From Microvirga sesbaniae (GTDB lineage Bacteria; Pseudomonadota; Alphaproteobacteria; Rhizobiales; Beijerinckiaceae): DNA of 64,000 bases. Positions 63,892-64,000 of this stretch are shown here, piece by piece (position 1 is the stretch's first letter; every line of letters starts with the position of its first letter). Under the pieces are notes generated by a model. That model had not been told where the DNA came from and made no database searches. It saw nothing but the letters and a program-made list of their open reading frames with translations. Position numbers and translations under genes: made by a program. The stretch is from positions 271,633 through 335,632 of the forward strand of contig NZ_JAMXFJ010000004.1 of the NCBI RefSeq assembly GCF_025460805.1. Reading direction: 5' to 3'.

Positions 63892-64000
63892 ATGAACCGA
63901 CTGTTCGCCAACCTGCCCACCACCGTGTTCGAAGTCATGTCGAGCCTCGCCCGCGAGACCGGGGCGATCAATCTCGGCCAAGGCTTTCCGGACGATCCCG
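63892..64000 (+). CDS. class I/II aminotransferase, N-terminal fragment (partial)
   Basis: 36 codons before the window ends. The start NRLFANLPTTVFEVMSSLA followed by ETGAINLGQGFPDDP is the N-terminus of the methionine/kynurenine-type class I aminotransferases (YbdL-like), PLP enzymes of the cytoplasm. The PLP lysine lies outside the window. ATG 63892 follows GAGAG. Confidence 0.85.
   Translation, partial: MNRLFANLPTTVFEVMSSLARETGAINLGQGFPDDP

Overview
The window looks like chromosomal DNA from a high-GC alphaproteobacterium of the order Hyphomicrobiales, most like the Methylobacteriaceae/Microvirga group. The assignment is an inference. It rests on strongly GC-biased codon use, a RegB/RegA (ActS/ActR) redox two-component pair, MmcB and RecX, an intracellular PHA depolymerase, candidate alphaproteobacterial general-stress (EcfG-type) promoters, and two families of intergenic palindromic repeats of the kind common in these genomes. 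No rRNA, tRNA, CRISPR array, prophage or insertion sequence was seen.

Layout. 1-5 kb: small metabolic and hypothetical genes (dienelactone hydrolase, HNH nuclease, BON-domain protein, MipA/OmpV porin-like protein, a QueD-like protein, a CatB-type acetyltransferase). 5-10.4 kb: a c-di-GMP GGDEF-EAL protein in an operon with a small periplasmic molybdopterin-oxidoreductase-fold protein, then a ring-cleaving dioxygenase and an AbgB-like amidohydrolase. 10.5-20.7 kb: an ABC exporter, a HerA-like ATPase, a TetR-HlyD-ABC-permease efflux operon and a DHA2 drug transporter. 20.9-24.7 kb: a YcaQ-like glycosylase and an iron-siderophore/haem/cobalamin-type permease-ATPase pair behind a structured leader. 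24.9-29.7 kb: a polysaccharide initiation locus resembling the Rhizobium WreV/WreQ/WreU set plus a UDP-glucuronate epimerase.

30-41.6 kb: a repeat-rich gap, an MBL-fold hydrolase, a very degenerate ABC-type protein, a TPR protein, GNAT, MmcB, RegA/RegB, PHA depolymerase and a YgjP-like metalloprotease. 41.9-55.2 kb: a chemoreceptor, a Bcr/CflA transporter, a 1256-residue RTX/cadherin-like secreted protein, a class A penicillin-binding protein, an NhaP antiporter and a two-gene DNA repair operon (radical SAM protein plus DUF4130-UdgX fusion). 55.4-64 kb: an exported HhH protein, a PRC-barrel protein, a complete TRAP transporter, OsmC, DUF1345, GNAT, DUF2239 behind a repeat-bearing promoter, RecX, a PAP2 phosphatase and the start of an aminotransferase.

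Most is core or housekeeping DNA. The points best worth follow-up are: the ABC protein that has lost every ATPase motif but keeps an open frame; the 5' leader at 22.6 kb with mutually exclusive stems; the paired 16-bp repeats in the DUF2239 promoter; a perfect 13-bp palindrome ending at the BON start codon; the UdgX/radical SAM operon; and a cysteine-free SUOX-fold protein coupled to a c-di-GMP enzyme.
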